Positions 48,239 to 57,390 of a stretch of 64,000 nt of DNA are shown piece after piece. The stretch covers positions 1,001,001 to 1,065,000 of the forward strand of contig NZ_CP101527.1 of NCBI RefSeq assembly GCF_026427595.1, given 5' to 3'. The position numbers and the translations under genes are program-made. Within the stretch, counting starts at the first letter, position 1. Each line of letters opens with the position of its first letter. The DNA is from Alkalimarinus sediminis (GTDB lineage Bacteria; Pseudomonadota; Gammaproteobacteria; Pseudomonadales; Oleiphilaceae). The notes beneath the pieces were generated by a model, which saw nothing but the letters and a program-made list of their open reading frames with translations, had not been told where the DNA came from and did not search any database.

Positions 48239-50404
48239 TTAACTCTTGGTTTGTGTTGCCTGTACTGCTGTAAGGGCAATTGTAAACACAATATCTTCCA
48301 CTAACGCCCCTCTTGAAAGATCGTTAACCGGTTTATTAAGGCCTTGTAGCATTGGTCCAATACTAATCACATTGGCACTTCGCTGTACGGCTTTGTAGGT
48401 GGTATTGCCGGTATTAAGATCTGGGAATACAAATACCGTTGCTTTACCTGCTACAGGGCTGTTTGGTGCTTTGCTTCTTGCTACACTCTCTATAGCCGCT
48501 GCATCGTATTGAAGTGGTCCGTCAATAATCAGGTCTGGACGTTGCTCTTGGGCTAGACGGGTCGCCTCTCTCACTTTATCGACATCGTGCCCGGTACCAG
48601 AGCTCCCGGTACTATAGCTAATCATCGCAACCCGTGGAGTTACACCAAAGGTTTTAGCTGAGTCAGCACTCTGTATGGCTATATCAGCCAACTGCTGTGC
48701 ATCTGGGTCAGGGTTTACAGCACAGTCACCATAAACGAGGACTTGTTCTGGTAAACACATGAAGAACACGGAGGAGACTACTCGTGCTTGTGGGTGTGTT
48801 TTAATTAGCTGAAGCGCAGGTCGTATAGTGTTAGCAGTGGTATGTACTGCACCTGATACCAAACCGTCTACTTCGTCTAAGGCTACCATCATGGTGGCTA
48901 AAACAACGTTGTCTTCAAGTTGAGCTTGCGCCATGTCGGGTGCTAGACCTTTGTGCTTTCTAAGCTGAACCATTGGTTGAATGTACTGATCTCTTACATC
49001 ATCAGGGTCGATGATGGTAATGTCGGGAGGCAGAATAACACCTTGAGACTCAGCGACAGAATGAATTTCAGAAGGCTTGCCGATAAGAATACACTCAGCG
49101 AGCGCGCGCTGATGACAAATTACCGCAGCTTGGATAGTTCTGGGTTCGTTGCCTTCAGGTAGTACAATACGTTTATGTGCCGCTCTGGCTCTTTCTGAAA
49201 GCTGATGACGGAACGCGGGAGGAGAAAGTCTAGGTTCTCTTACCAAGTTTAATCGAGTGCGTAACCAGTCGATATCGAGCGCGTTGGCTACAGACTCCAT
49301 AACCCTTTCAATGCGGTCTAAGTCGTCAACCGGAACCTCACCGTTCATGTCAGAGAGTCGATTGGCAGCTTCAAACGTATCTGCTCGAGTCGATAATACC
49401 GGCAGTCCTGCGTCCAAGGCTCGGGTACATAATTTCAGTGTTCGGGGGTCAGGCTGCAAGTTACCGGTTAGCACTAAACCTGCTAGTGGTACACCATTTA
49501 ATGCCGCCATGCTGGTTGCAACAATAATATCTTCTCGGTCACCTGGTGTGACGATCAGCGTACCTGGCGACAACTGGTCGACCATATTAGGAATCGTTCG
49601 AGCACAGACAGAAATGAATGAGACTCGACGGTTTTCAATATCCCCCTTATTGATATATATCGCATCTAGTTGCGTTGCTATATCGCTTGTACGGGGTGCT
49701 AGAAGGTCATATCGCCAAGGAATAGAGCCTATTAACTTAAACGAGCTATCGTTGAAAATATGGCACTCGGTATCATACTTGTTGGCATACACGACACTGT
49801 TGCTGTCAGTGTAACTATGGGCTTTGTCGTAGCTATAACAGGCTGACTTGTCCAAACTATGGGGTGCATTGACTTTATTAAGAATACATCCGATTACATC
49901 TGGGTCATCAGGTGCGGCGTAGAGGCGGGAAGAAAGCTCTAGGTGTTCGTCCAACTCTGATGGAGTCATATTGCCAGGTGATGCGACCAATAGCACTTCG
50001 GCATCGATATTTCGGGCAATCTCTGCATTAAGCTTTGCTGTGTAGGGCTCGTTTCGATCAGGCACTAGGCCTTCTACAATAACAACATCTGCGTCAACCG
50101 TTGTTTGGTGATATAACGCAATAATCTCTTCCATTAATCGGCCGGTTTTGTTCTGGCTAACTAATGTCTGCGCATATTTTAAGCTGATAGGTTGGGGGGG
50201 TAATAAGTTTGTTTTAGCTCTTACAAACTGTACCGATTTATCAATGGACTCCGCATCAATTTTGCTGCTTGAGTGGCTTTGAGCGACAGGTTTAAAAAAG
50301 CTAACCCTTATACCGACGTTGTCCATTGCCCTGACTAGACCTAAACATATTGAAGTAAGGCCTGAGTTAAGCGCAGTCGGCGCTATAAAAAATGTTTTTG
50401 GCAC
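48239..50404 (-). CDS. pta: Phosphate acetyltransferase
   Basis: A 721-residue multidomain enzyme (E. coli 714) that interconverts acetyl-CoA and acetyl phosphate. The N-terminal P-loop-like domain begins with KTFFIAPTALNSGLTSICLG, the DRTGG domain is near residues 225-335, and the C-terminal catalytic domain has VLPEGNEPRTIQAA, VDGLVSGAVHTTA and MISYSTGSSGTG. It works with the kinase encoded just upstream to convert acetyl-CoA to acetate with ATP gain. The genes are 75 bases apart. Confidence 0.96.
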   Translation of the reverse strand: MPKTFFIAPTALNSGLTSICLGLVRAMDNVGIRVSFFKPVAQSHSSSKIDAESIDKSVQFVRAKTNLLPPQPISLKYAQTLVSQNKTGRLMEEIIALYHQTTVDADVVIVEGLVPDRNEPYTAKLNAEIARNIDAEVLLVASPGNMTPSELDEHLELSSRLYAAPDDPDVIGCILNKVNAPHSLDKSACYSYDKAHSYTDSNSVVYANKYDTECHIFNDSSFKLIGSIPWRYDLLAPRTSDIATQLDAIYINKGDIENRRVSFISVCARTIPNMVDQLSPGTLIVTPGDREDIIVATSMAALNGVPLAGLVLTGNLQPDPRTLKLCTRALDAGLPVLSTRADTFEAANRLSDMNGEVPVDDLDRIERVMESVANALDIDWLRTRLNLVREPRLSPPAFRHQLSERARAAHKRIVLPEGNEPRTIQAAVICHQRALAECILIGKPSEIHSVAESQGVILPPDITIIDPDDVRDQYIQPMVQLRKHKGLAPDMAQAQLEDNVVLATMMVALDEVDGLVSGAVHTTANTIRPALQLIKTHPQARVVSSVFFMCLPEQVLVYGDCAVNPDPDAQQLADIAIQSADSAKTFGVTPRVAMISYSTGSSGTGHDVDKVREATRLAQEQRPDLIIDGPLQYDAAAIESVARSKAPNSPVAGKATVFVFPDLNTGNTTYKAVQRSANVISIGPMLQGLNKPVNDLSRGALVEDIVFTIALTAVQATQTKS

Positions 50405-50479
50405 GTTTCACCTTTGGTGTAAATTGCAAATGCGTAGTTCGTTTTTGTACTGCTGTTAAAGCCGGAAAGCATCACGGTT

Positions 50480-51670
50480 TCATTTTTTAGCGTATTTTAA
50501 TGTGTCTTTGGCGATAACGAGTTCTTCATTGGTTGGAATGACATAGGCTAATGTGCTTCCTTCTTCAGTTATTCGTCCGCCAGACGACTCTCCGTTGGTA
50601 TTATTTAGCTCTTGCGATAGTTTAAACCCAAATATCGAAAGTTTCTCCAGAGCTGCAGCTCTAATTCGGTCCGCGTTCTCGCCAATTCCACCGGTGAAAA
50701 CTAAAGCGTCTATAGAGGGGAGTGAGGCGGCCATAGCTGCGATATATTTTACAAGCTTAAAGCAGAATACGTCGATTGCCAGAGAGGCACGTTCATGGCC
50801 GTTATCGGCCAATTCAAATAGGGTGCGCATATCGTTGGTTTCACCCGACAGCCCTTTAAGCCCGCTCTCTTTGTTTAACATTTGTGAAATGCTATCGCTA
50901 GACATACCTGTCTTACATAAGAACTCAAACAGGCCTGGGTCTATATCTCCACTGCGGGTGCCCATCATCAAACCTTCAAGCGGGGTTAAACCCATGCTGG
51001 TATCAACACTCACTCCCTGTTTAATAGCGGTTACGCTACAGCCGTTGCCTAGATGAGCAGTAATTAGGTTGCACTGGTTTAAAGGCTTGTTTAGTTTGTT
51101 GGCTGCAATTTCTGCAACATATTTATGACTGGTGCCGTGAAAGCCGTATCGTCTAATGCCATGCTCAGTATAAAGTTGATATGGGATAGGATAGAGATAA
51201 GAGGTTTCGGGGAGTGACTGATGAAATGCTGTGTCAAATACCGCTACTTGAGGAACCGAGGGGTAAAGTTCTGCCATCAATTCTATACCCAATAAGTTCG
51301 CTGGGTTATGAAGCGGGGCAAGGGCTGCACATTTTTGAATTTCTGCAATCACTCTGTTGTCAATTGGAACCGAGTCGCTAAATGCTTCTCCACCATGGAC
51401 GACTCGATGGCCGATTCCAAGAGGGTCTTTAGTCAGCAAACTGATGCTTTTTAACGACTCAATTACATGCGCAATAGCTGCGCTGTGATCAGCATTATTT
51501 AGATTGGCACTAGACTTTGTATCCCCATTTTTGATGGATAGGGTGGCTCCGGGAGTGCTGAGCTTTTCTGCTAGCCCAGATGCTATGCAAGCGAGAGTTG
51601 TTGCATTGAATAGCGCGAACTTTAGTGATGAGCTACCACAGTTAATAACAAGAATAGTATCGTCGTTCAT
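50480..51670 (-). CDS. ackA: Acetate kinase
   Basis: A 396-residue ASKHA-fold kinase (E. coli 400). Conserved blocks are VINCGSSSLKFALF at the N-terminus, GHRVVHGGE, FDTAFHQSLPETSYLYPIP, RYGFHGTSHKYV, HLGNGCSVTAI and VFTGGIGENA. It transfers phosphate from acetyl phosphate to ADP. It is the first gene of ackA-pta, the common order, and is read away from the GGDEF-EAL gene's 3' end. Confidence 0.96.
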   Translation of the reverse strand: MNDDTILVINCGSSSLKFALFNATTLACIASGLAEKLSTPGATLSIKNGDTKSSANLNNADHSAAIAHVIESLKSISLLTKDPLGIGHRVVHGGEAFSDSVPIDNRVIAEIQKCAALAPLHNPANLLGIELMAELYPSVPQVAVFDTAFHQSLPETSYLYPIPYQLYTEHGIRRYGFHGTSHKYVAEIAANKLNKPLNQCNLITAHLGNGCSVTAIKQGVSVDTSMGLTPLEGLMMGTRSGDIDPGLFEFLCKTGMSSDSISQMLNKESGLKGLSGETNDMRTLFELADNGHERASLAIDVFCFKLVKYIAAMAASLPSIDALVFTGGIGENADRIRAAALEKLSIFGFKLSQELNNTNGESSGGRITEEGSTLAYVIPTNEELVIAKDTLKYAKK

Positions 51671-51911
51671 ATATAAATTACTGATTTGAGATGGTGAAGG
51701 GCCCGAATTCTAATTAAGTCTGGGCCATAATGGTTTGATGTTTGTTAACTATTTCTGGTGGGTGCACCTAATAGTTATAGCGCTGACTCAGTGTAGCGCT
51801 ATATTATCAGTGCAAAATGACGAGTTCTACTCTAAAGTCTGTTAACGTCCACAAAACTCACTCATCATCTATATATTACTCGACTGGGGCTATATTTTTT
51901 GTGTTTGAGAG

Positions 51912-54323
51912 TTATGCGGTGGCCTTGAGGTTGTCGCTCATCCATAGGCTAAACTCTTCTGCCGGTACGGGCCGGTTAAAGTAATAACCTTGTGCGAAGT
52001 CGCAGTTGTGTTGATTGAGGAAGTCTAGTTGCGGCGCTTCTTCAACACCTTCAGCAATTACCTTGAGGCTAAGGCTGTGTGCCATGGTAATAATGGCTGT
52101 TACCAAGGCGGCATCTTCGCTCGATTCGATAACATCTTGTACAAATGATTTATCAATTTTGAGGGTATCGAATGGGTAGCTTTTGAGATAACCAAGTGCG
52201 GAGTAACCGGTACCAAAGTCATCTATCGATAATTTAACCCCTTTGTCATCGAGATGTTTGAATATGCCAGAGGTTTCGATGGAGTTGTCGAGAATAAGTC
52301 TCTCGGTAATCTCAAGTTCCAGATACTGGGGGTCGAGCTTGGAGTCTTCTAATACTTTGTCAATTGTATTGGTAAAACCGGCATCTCTAAACTGTCTTGG
52401 AGATACGTTAACCGCAATAGTTAACCCTAGTCCGGTATTCTTTTGCCACTGCTTAATGTCCTCGCAAGCGGTTTTAAGCACCCACTCTCCGATTGGTATT
52501 ATAAGACCGGTTTCTTCTGCCAGAGGGATGAATTTGTCGGGTGACACTAGTCCCATAGCTCGATTATTCCACCTAATGAGAGCTTCTGCACCGACTAATC
52601 GGCCTGTGCCTGCTTCTACAATTGGTTGGTAGTAAAGCTTTAGCTCGTTGAGTTCTAGAGCCCGTCTTAAACGGCTTTCGATCTGAAGCCTCTCGTGAGA
52701 GTCTTGGCTCATTTCAGGTGAAAAGCGTTGGTACGCGCTTTTACCTTTATCTTTTGCCTCGTACATGGCCGCATCTGCATGTTGCAGAAGAGTGGTGCTA
52801 TTATCGCTGTCGCTAGGATAGATGGCGATACCAATACTTGTACTGACAAAAACTTCTTGGTTCGCGAGCATAAAAGGAGGTTCGAAGGTCTGAAGAATTC
52901 GTTCAGCAACCTGTTCACTGGCTTCAGGGTTGGCCAATGAAGGGAGTATTACCAGAAACTCGTCTCCGCCTAATCGTGCAACTGTGCTGGTTCCTCGTAA
53001 GCATGACGATATGCGTCGAGAGGCCTCGATCAGCAAGCTATCGCCGTTATCGTGCCCCATAGTGTCATTAATATGCTTGAAATTGTCTAAATCTAAAAAC
53101 ATCAGGCCGACTAACTGGTCGTCTCTGCGGGCTTGTGCCAGAGCTAGCTTTAACCTGTCGAGAGCCAGCATTCGGTTGGGTAAGCCGGTTAAGATGTCAT
53201 AGTTGGCCTGTCTAAGCAGTTGTTGTTCATACCGCTTACGAATACTGATATCTTCCCCAAGAATCAGATAGTGGATTGCCTTCCCTTCATCATCTTTTAT
53301 GGGGGTTATAATTGACTGCTCCCAATAACGTTCGCCACTATTGCGTGAATTATGGATTTCACCTTGCCAAACACCGACTCTTTCAACTTGCAGTTGTATG
53401 TTATCCCAGAGTTGAGTGTGTTCGGAAGAGATAACCCCGCTGATCTCTTTTGGGTGCTTAGAGATAATATCTTTTAATGCATGACCAGTGAGTTGTGTAA
53501 ATTTTTTGTTGGCATACTCTATATTCCAGCTTCTATCACAAATGAGTACTGATGATGGACTCTGATCGATGGCAAGTGAGAGTTTTCGGATCTCCTTTGC
53601 GCTTTTATTTTGTTTTTCTAAATCATCTATCAAGGTTAACCGCATACTATTAATCGCGTTAGTTACCTGAGATAGTTCGTCAGAGCGGTTGAATTTACTT
53701 TCGTTTCTATCAAGAGAAAGAGGCTTATCCAGCTGATTGATGTTTAGGTTTTGCGCGTATTCGGCTATTTTGCCGAGATGACGTGTCACCAGATACTGAA
53801 ATATCCACAGTATTAAGATTGAGATAAAGAATGTTTTCAGTGCTTGGGTTGTCAGAATGACAAACACCTTGCGTTTAAGGTTTTTATAGATGTCTTCCAT
53901 GCTGGCGGAAATAGTGAGTTCGCCGAGTGTATACACCTCTTCACTTTCATGTATGAGGGGGAAGGTGTGGGAGATGATCGAGATATTGGGGTCTAACTCG
54001 CCCATTATGATCTCGGAGTCGGGGTAGACATTGAGCTTTAACTGTATGATATCCGGCAGGTTGAGGATCCCCTGCATCTGAATGTTAAGCAGCTTCTGAT
54101 CGAGAGACCATAAACTTCTGGATAAGCTGCTCATGTAACTGGTCTCGATCACAGACATTCTTTCATCCACCATCGATACATCTTTTCTATAGTCCGAGTA
54201 AACCTGAATGCCAGTCGTTATGAGCGTAAAAAGAGAGCTGCATATAAGTATATATGTAAGCATCTTGTAAGAGAGCGGGGAGCTCGCTTTAAATTTGCTG
54301 ATACGCTGTAGAAGGCTAGGCAT
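51912..54323 (-). CDS. Membrane-bound PAS-GGDEF-EAL protein (c-di-GMP turnover)
   Basis: An 803-residue protein. Two membrane helices (about 20-40 and 160-180) flank a periplasmic sensor of about 120 residues, then a HAMP-like/coiled region, a PAS domain (about 245-365), a GGDEF domain (about 370-530) and an EAL domain (about 545-795). GGDEF is intact; the inhibitory RxxD site reads RGTS, so product feedback is probably lost. The EAL domain keeps its catalytic residues (EALIRW, NVSPRQF, ELEITE, DDFGTGYS, KIDKSF, AEGVE, QGYYF). It may therefore both make and break c-di-GMP, with phosphodiesterase activity well supported. The signal is unknown. Confidence 0.93.
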   Translation of the reverse strand: MPSLLQRISKFKASSPLSYKMLTYILICSSLFTLITTGIQVYSDYRKDVSMVDERMSVIETSYMSSLSRSLWSLDQKLLNIQMQGILNLPDIIQLKLNVYPDSEIIMGELDPNISIISHTFPLIHESEEVYTLGELTISASMEDIYKNLKRKVFVILTTQALKTFFISILILWIFQYLVTRHLGKIAEYAQNLNINQLDKPLSLDRNESKFNRSDELSQVTNAINSMRLTLIDDLEKQNKSAKEIRKLSLAIDQSPSSVLICDRSWNIEYANKKFTQLTGHALKDIISKHPKEISGVISSEHTQLWDNIQLQVERVGVWQGEIHNSRNSGERYWEQSIITPIKDDEGKAIHYLILGEDISIRKRYEQQLLRQANYDILTGLPNRMLALDRLKLALAQARRDDQLVGLMFLDLDNFKHINDTMGHDNGDSLLIEASRRISSCLRGTSTVARLGGDEFLVILPSLANPEASEQVAERILQTFEPPFMLANQEVFVSTSIGIAIYPSDSDNSTTLLQHADAAMYEAKDKGKSAYQRFSPEMSQDSHERLQIESRLRRALELNELKLYYQPIVEAGTGRLVGAEALIRWNNRAMGLVSPDKFIPLAEETGLIIPIGEWVLKTACEDIKQWQKNTGLGLTIAVNVSPRQFRDAGFTNTIDKVLEDSKLDPQYLELEITERLILDNSIETSGIFKHLDDKGVKLSIDDFGTGYSALGYLKSYPFDTLKIDKSFVQDVIESSEDAALVTAIITMAHSLSLKVIAEGVEEAPQLDFLNQHNCDFAQGYYFNRPVPAEEFSLWMSDNLKATA

Positions 54324-54562
54324 GTCGAATGAACGCGTTCTCTTGTCTGCTAGTTTAGATATTCTGCAAGTGTGACGAAATCTATAGCTACTGCTAAAAG
54401 GCGTTCATAGCTGTGATAAAGTCTACTTGGTCTGGTTACTCTTGAATAATAGACTAGCATTTCGCAACTTGCTGAAAAATCGACACCTTTATTATGTAAT
54501 TTATTATTAATTTATTTTAGTAACGTTACAGTTCTTATTTGTATGCTGTAAGACCTTATATT

Positions 54563-54576
54563 TTGATTAATATCAA
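54563..54576 (+). promoter_or_regulatory. FNR/Anr box
   Basis: TTGATTAATATCAA is a perfect match to the FNR/Anr consensus TTGATNNNNATCAA. It is centred about 40 bases before the expected transcription start, the class II activator position. Confidence 0.85.
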
Positions 54577-54596
54577 TAACGATACCCCTATATGGG

Positions 54597-54602
54597 TATA
54601 AG
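54597..54602 (+). promoter_or_regulatory. -10 element paired with the FNR/Anr box
   Basis: TATAAG lies 20 bases downstream of the box. This spacing is what an FNR-type class II promoter needs, and no -35 hexamer is required in that case. The start site would be near 54609-54611. Confidence 0.6.
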
Positions 54603-54673
54603 GTTTAAGGTAAGAAATGAATTCTGATTATGGAATTTGTTGAACTTTTAAACTGCTGAAAGAGGTGTTTCAC

Positions 54674-54799
54674 ATGTATACAGATGTTGTTGTTTTAGCG
54701 GGTGTAGGAACTGTTGGTTTGATGATCGCTTTCATGGTGGGTCTTGCTTATGTGTTTGTTAAAGATGCAAAGAAAAGAAGCAAAGTAAGCCACAAGTAA
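54674..54799 (+). CDS. Small single-helix membrane protein, possibly CcoM-like
   Basis: A 41-residue protein. After a short start (MYTDVV) it has one hydrophobic helix of about 22 residues (VLAGVGTVGLMIAFMVGLAY) and then a basic tail (VKDAKKRSK), giving a C-terminus in the cytoplasm. AGAGG lies 8 bases before the ATG. The upstream FNR/Anr promoter suggests induction at low oxygen. The short N-terminus, helix and KD-K/R tail remind me of the small CcoM subunit of cbb3 oxidases, but this is from memory and no oxidase genes are nearby. It could also be an unrelated small membrane protein. Confidence 0.65.
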   Translation: MYTDVVVLAGVGTVGLMIAFMVGLAYVFVKDAKKRSKVSHK

Positions 54800-55218
54800 G
54801 TAAGTCACAAGTAGACTGGGTAGAAGGGTCTAGTAGTAGAAGGGTCTAGTAGTAGAAGGGTCTAGTAGTAGGACGCTTTTCTAACGTAGTGGCCTTAGAT
54901 GAGTTGCTTAGCCACAAGCATTTTGTCTGTTTGGGATTTTTTGCTGTATGCCTAATGCTATATGTCTAAAACGGTATAAAACTGAGATTGTTAGCTAGCT
55001 TTTATCGTTGAGGTGGCTTGTATTGTTTAAGGCTAGTGTGATTGTTTAAGGCTGGTGTGTAATTAGGGCAATGAAATGTCTGTTGCATTTGGTCTACACT
55101 CAGTTGCGTTTGGGATACTTGTTTTGCAACTTATTAGTCAGTTGCAATCGCCAACCTGTGATTTACGACCATCTATTAATGGTTTGTTGCTATCGGGTGG
55201 CAATCCAATATGACGACT
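54800..55218. other. Intergenic region with short repeats
   Basis: Begins with an imperfect duplication of AGTAAGYCACAAGTA at the end of the small ORF, then a 16-bp tandem array, then AT-rich sequence with a direct repeat of GATTGTTTAAGGCT-RGTGT near 55025-55060. No gene is seen. Confidence 0.6.
54821..54868. repeat. 16-bp tandem repeat, three copies
   Basis: Three identical copies of TAGAAGGGTCTAGTAG. The unit contains a CTAG and two stop codons and lies just behind the small membrane ORF. It looks like slipped-strand expansion. Confidence 0.92.
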
Positions 55219-56430
55219 TTATTCCTCTGCGTGTTCGCTCGCCCAAATAAGACTTTCGACATAGAGTTTGTTTAACTCGACTTTCGATAATTCAAACCTT
55301 TCTAATAGGCTCCAGTGAATAGCCTGCCACTTTGACTGTTCATAATGCTTTGCTGTATGTACCGCGAGCCCTGCTTTACCTCTATAATGAACAAGCGCGT
55401 CTGATATGGTTCCCTCTAATGGGATAGACAGCAGTAGTTCTTTTAAGGGGGTGTCAAAGTAGGCATCAAGACTTGATAGCAGGCCTGTTGTGAAGTATAA
55501 ATCGCCTTGTTCGGGTGATAGCTTTTCAGATAAAAGCTCACATAGCTTTGCCCTCGCAAGTGAAATTTCCCTTAGTGCGAGTGGCTTGTCTTCCATTTTA
55601 CTGAGTGCGAGCAAGCTAGCCCAACTTTTGATTTTGCTAATCCCGATCATCATCACAGCCATATGTATCGACTCTATAGTGCGTGCTCTACGATAGGCAG
55701 CAGAATTAACCAGTTTTAAAAGTTTAAAGCTGAGAGTGGGGTCTCTCGAAATAATTGCGTTCAGTTCGTTCACATTTACAGCAGGGTTCTGCAGCTCGCC
55801 TATTAACTGAAGTACTGCTAGTTTATTTTGAGGTAACTTTCGACCCTTAATGATTTCAGGCTTACTTAAAAAGTAGCCTTGAAACAGATCACAGCCTAAA
55901 GACTTGCATAGTTTGTATTCATTGATAGTTTCTATTTTTTCTGCGAGGAGTGATGCTGAAAACTGCTTTAGATGGTTGATCGCATGCTGAAGCTCCTCTT
56001 TGTTCATTGCAGGTAGTTCAAGCTTTATGATGTCTGCGAGAGGTAAGAGAGGTTTGTAGCGTTCATCCATTACAAAGTCATCGAGTGCGATTTTGTAGCC
56101 TTTTTGCTTTAAGTGTTTGATCGCTTCAACAACATCTTCATCAATTAAAATATCTTCGAGAACTTCAACTACGATATGTTCAGGGTTGAAGGGGGGAGGT
56201 GAGATCAAAAGCTCTTTCGTAAAGTTAACAAACGCAGGTACGCCGCCGGTAATTTTCTCTATATCGCCCTCTGTAAACGCATTTAGAAGTACTCTTGACG
56301 TGGCGATATTACCATCGAAGCTTGGCATGTCGCTTTTGCTCTCAGGTCTGAAAAGTAGTTCATAGGCGGCTAGCTTTTGCTTGGTGTCATAAATAGGTTG
56401 TCTTGCTAGTAATACATTCTGGTCTGACAT
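55219..56430 (-). CDS. EAL-HDOD signalling protein
   Basis: A 403-residue protein with an N-terminal EAL-type domain (about 5-200) and a C-terminal HDOD domain (about 205-395), the layout of CdgJ and YuxH-type proteins. The EAL motif reads YEL in AYELLFRPE; DDF, KLE, AEKIE and QGYFLSKPE keep several other conserved positions, but this subfamily generally does not hydrolyse c-di-GMP. The HDOD core is ISRDPTLSFKLLKLVNSAAY. In Vibrio, related proteins affect motility. It is monocistronic, with the tRNA-Glu terminator upstream on the same strand. Confidence 0.9.
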   Translation of the reverse strand: MSDQNVLLARQPIYDTKQKLAAYELLFRPESKSDMPSFDGNIATSRVLLNAFTEGDIEKITGGVPAFVNFTKELLISPPPFNPEHIVVEVLEDILIDEDVVEAIKHLKQKGYKIALDDFVMDERYKPLLPLADIIKLELPAMNKEELQHAINHLKQFSASLLAEKIETINEYKLCKSLGCDLFQGYFLSKPEIIKGRKLPQNKLAVLQLIGELQNPAVNVNELNAIISRDPTLSFKLLKLVNSAAYRRARTIESIHMAVMMIGISKIKSWASLLALSKMEDKPLALREISLARAKLCELLSEKLSPEQGDLYFTTGLLSSLDAYFDTPLKELLLSIPLEGTISDALVHYRGKAGLAVHTAKHYEQSKWQAIHWSLLERFELSKVELNKLYVESLIWASEHAEE

Positions 56431-56550
56431 GGGAGAACTCTAGAAGATTATTATTATGTTGGCAGCAGGTTGTCTGGGTAACTTACTTAAAGTATAGGGG
56501 ATAAAAGTACAATGGGAAGGTAGATTTTCGGTTTTTAAAGGGATAGAACG

Positions 56551-56584
56551 AAAAAACCCGTGTAACAATGTTACGCGGGTTTTT
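56551..56584 (-). terminator. Rho-independent terminator of tRNA-Glu
   Basis: AAAAACCCGTGTAAC and GTTACGCGGGTTTTT form a 15-bp stem with one G-U pair and an AAT loop. On the minus strand the stem runs into a T-rich tail 9 bases after the tRNA. Confidence 0.92.
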
Positions 56585-56592
56585 AGAATTAG

Positions 56593-56668
56593 TGGCGTCC
56601 CCAAGGGGAGTCGAACCCCTGTTACCGCCGTGAAAGGGCGGTGTCCTAGGCCTCTAGACGATGGGGAC
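56593..56668 (-). tRNA. tRNA-Glu (UUC)
   Basis: A 76-nt tRNA nearly identical to E. coli tRNA-Glu. The anticodon stem CCGCC/GGCGG encloses CTTTCAC, giving anticodon UUC. The acceptor stem pairs GTCCCCA with TGGGGAC, and GCCA ends the molecule. Confidence 0.98.
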
Positions 56669-56697
56669 GCAGTGCTTACCTCGTCAAGGTGGCGCGT

Positions 56698-56726
56698 ATT
56701 CTATGTTGGAGTGTGGGGTATGTCAA
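56698..56726 (-). promoter_or_regulatory. Promoter of tRNA-Glu
   Basis: On the minus strand TTGACA and TAGAAT are exactly 17 bases apart, with the -10 ending 29 bases before the tRNA. This is a near-consensus stable-RNA promoter. Confidence 0.85.
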
Positions 56727-56785
56727 CAACTATATGAGATAAAAGTTGAGGTGACTTGTCATGCTAGTTGCTGACGGCTTTCTGA

Positions 56786-57385
56786 TTACTTTACTGGTGG
56801 TGCGATCTGGTTAACGCAATGCTTCAAACTAGTAGCCATTAAATCAAATACGCTCTCTAACCCCTCTTTTTCAGCTAGGTCGAAGTAGTGTGCGGCTATT
56901 GCGTGTCTTGATTGAGGAAGCTGAGGGATCACATTCTCTCTCGACTGTTTTAGAAAGATAGAGAGTATTATTTCATACCTTAGTTTGTTTTCTCCTGCGC
57001 AGTAGTAGAAGCCGTATTCCTGAGAGCCCTTTGGTGGCCTACCTTGATAGCTGTAAACTCTCTTGGCGCATTTTGCATAGTCTGAGTTGATAGCGGAGTA
57101 TGTCGATAGCAAGTCAGACTGCTGAATAAGTTCATAGGTGGCGACAACTTTTTCCTCGCCTTGAGGTGTAAGATTTGGCAGGCTGGCAACGAGCTCATCT
57201 AGGGGTATGCCTCGGTTATAAAGCTGCGCCGTAGTAAGAAGTTCTGTGGTAATAATGGTGCAAGACTGATAGCTCTGCTTAACGCTTATATCGGCAGAGA
57301 ACGTTGGCCACGAGGCTAGAAATAGAATAGTGATTATGCTGCTTTGTAATACTCGCTTAAATACGCTTTGATTGTGTGAATTCAT
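56786..57385 (-). CDS. Unknown periplasmic protein paired with a solute-binding protein
   Basis: A 199-residue protein that I do not recognise. It has a signal peptide (basic start, SSIITILFLASWPTFSA) cleaved near residue 31. The mature part is helical and has five cysteines (in SCTIIT, YAKCAK, YYCAGE and LKHCVNQ among them), suggesting disulfide bonds in the periplasm. It begins 5 bases after the stop codon of the binding-protein gene, so the two are co-transcribed and probably act together. Confidence 0.75.
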   Translation of the reverse strand: MNSHNQSVFKRVLQSSIITILFLASWPTFSADISVKQSYQSCTIITTELLTTAQLYNRGIPLDELVASLPNLTPQGEEKVVATYELIQQSDLLSTYSAINSDYAKCAKRVYSYQGRPPKGSQEYGFYYCAGENKLRYEIILSIFLKQSRENVIPQLPQSRHAIAAHYFDLAEKEGLESVFDLMATSLKHCVNQIAPPVK

Positions 57386-57390
57386 GTACT

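Larger units (their letters stand above)
54324..54662. other. Intergenic region holding an FNR/Anr-type promoter
   Basis: About 340 AT-rich bases between the start of the GGDEF-EAL gene and a small membrane ORF. The first half shows no clear signal. The second half has a perfect FNR/Anr box and a well-placed -10. Confidence 0.6.
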
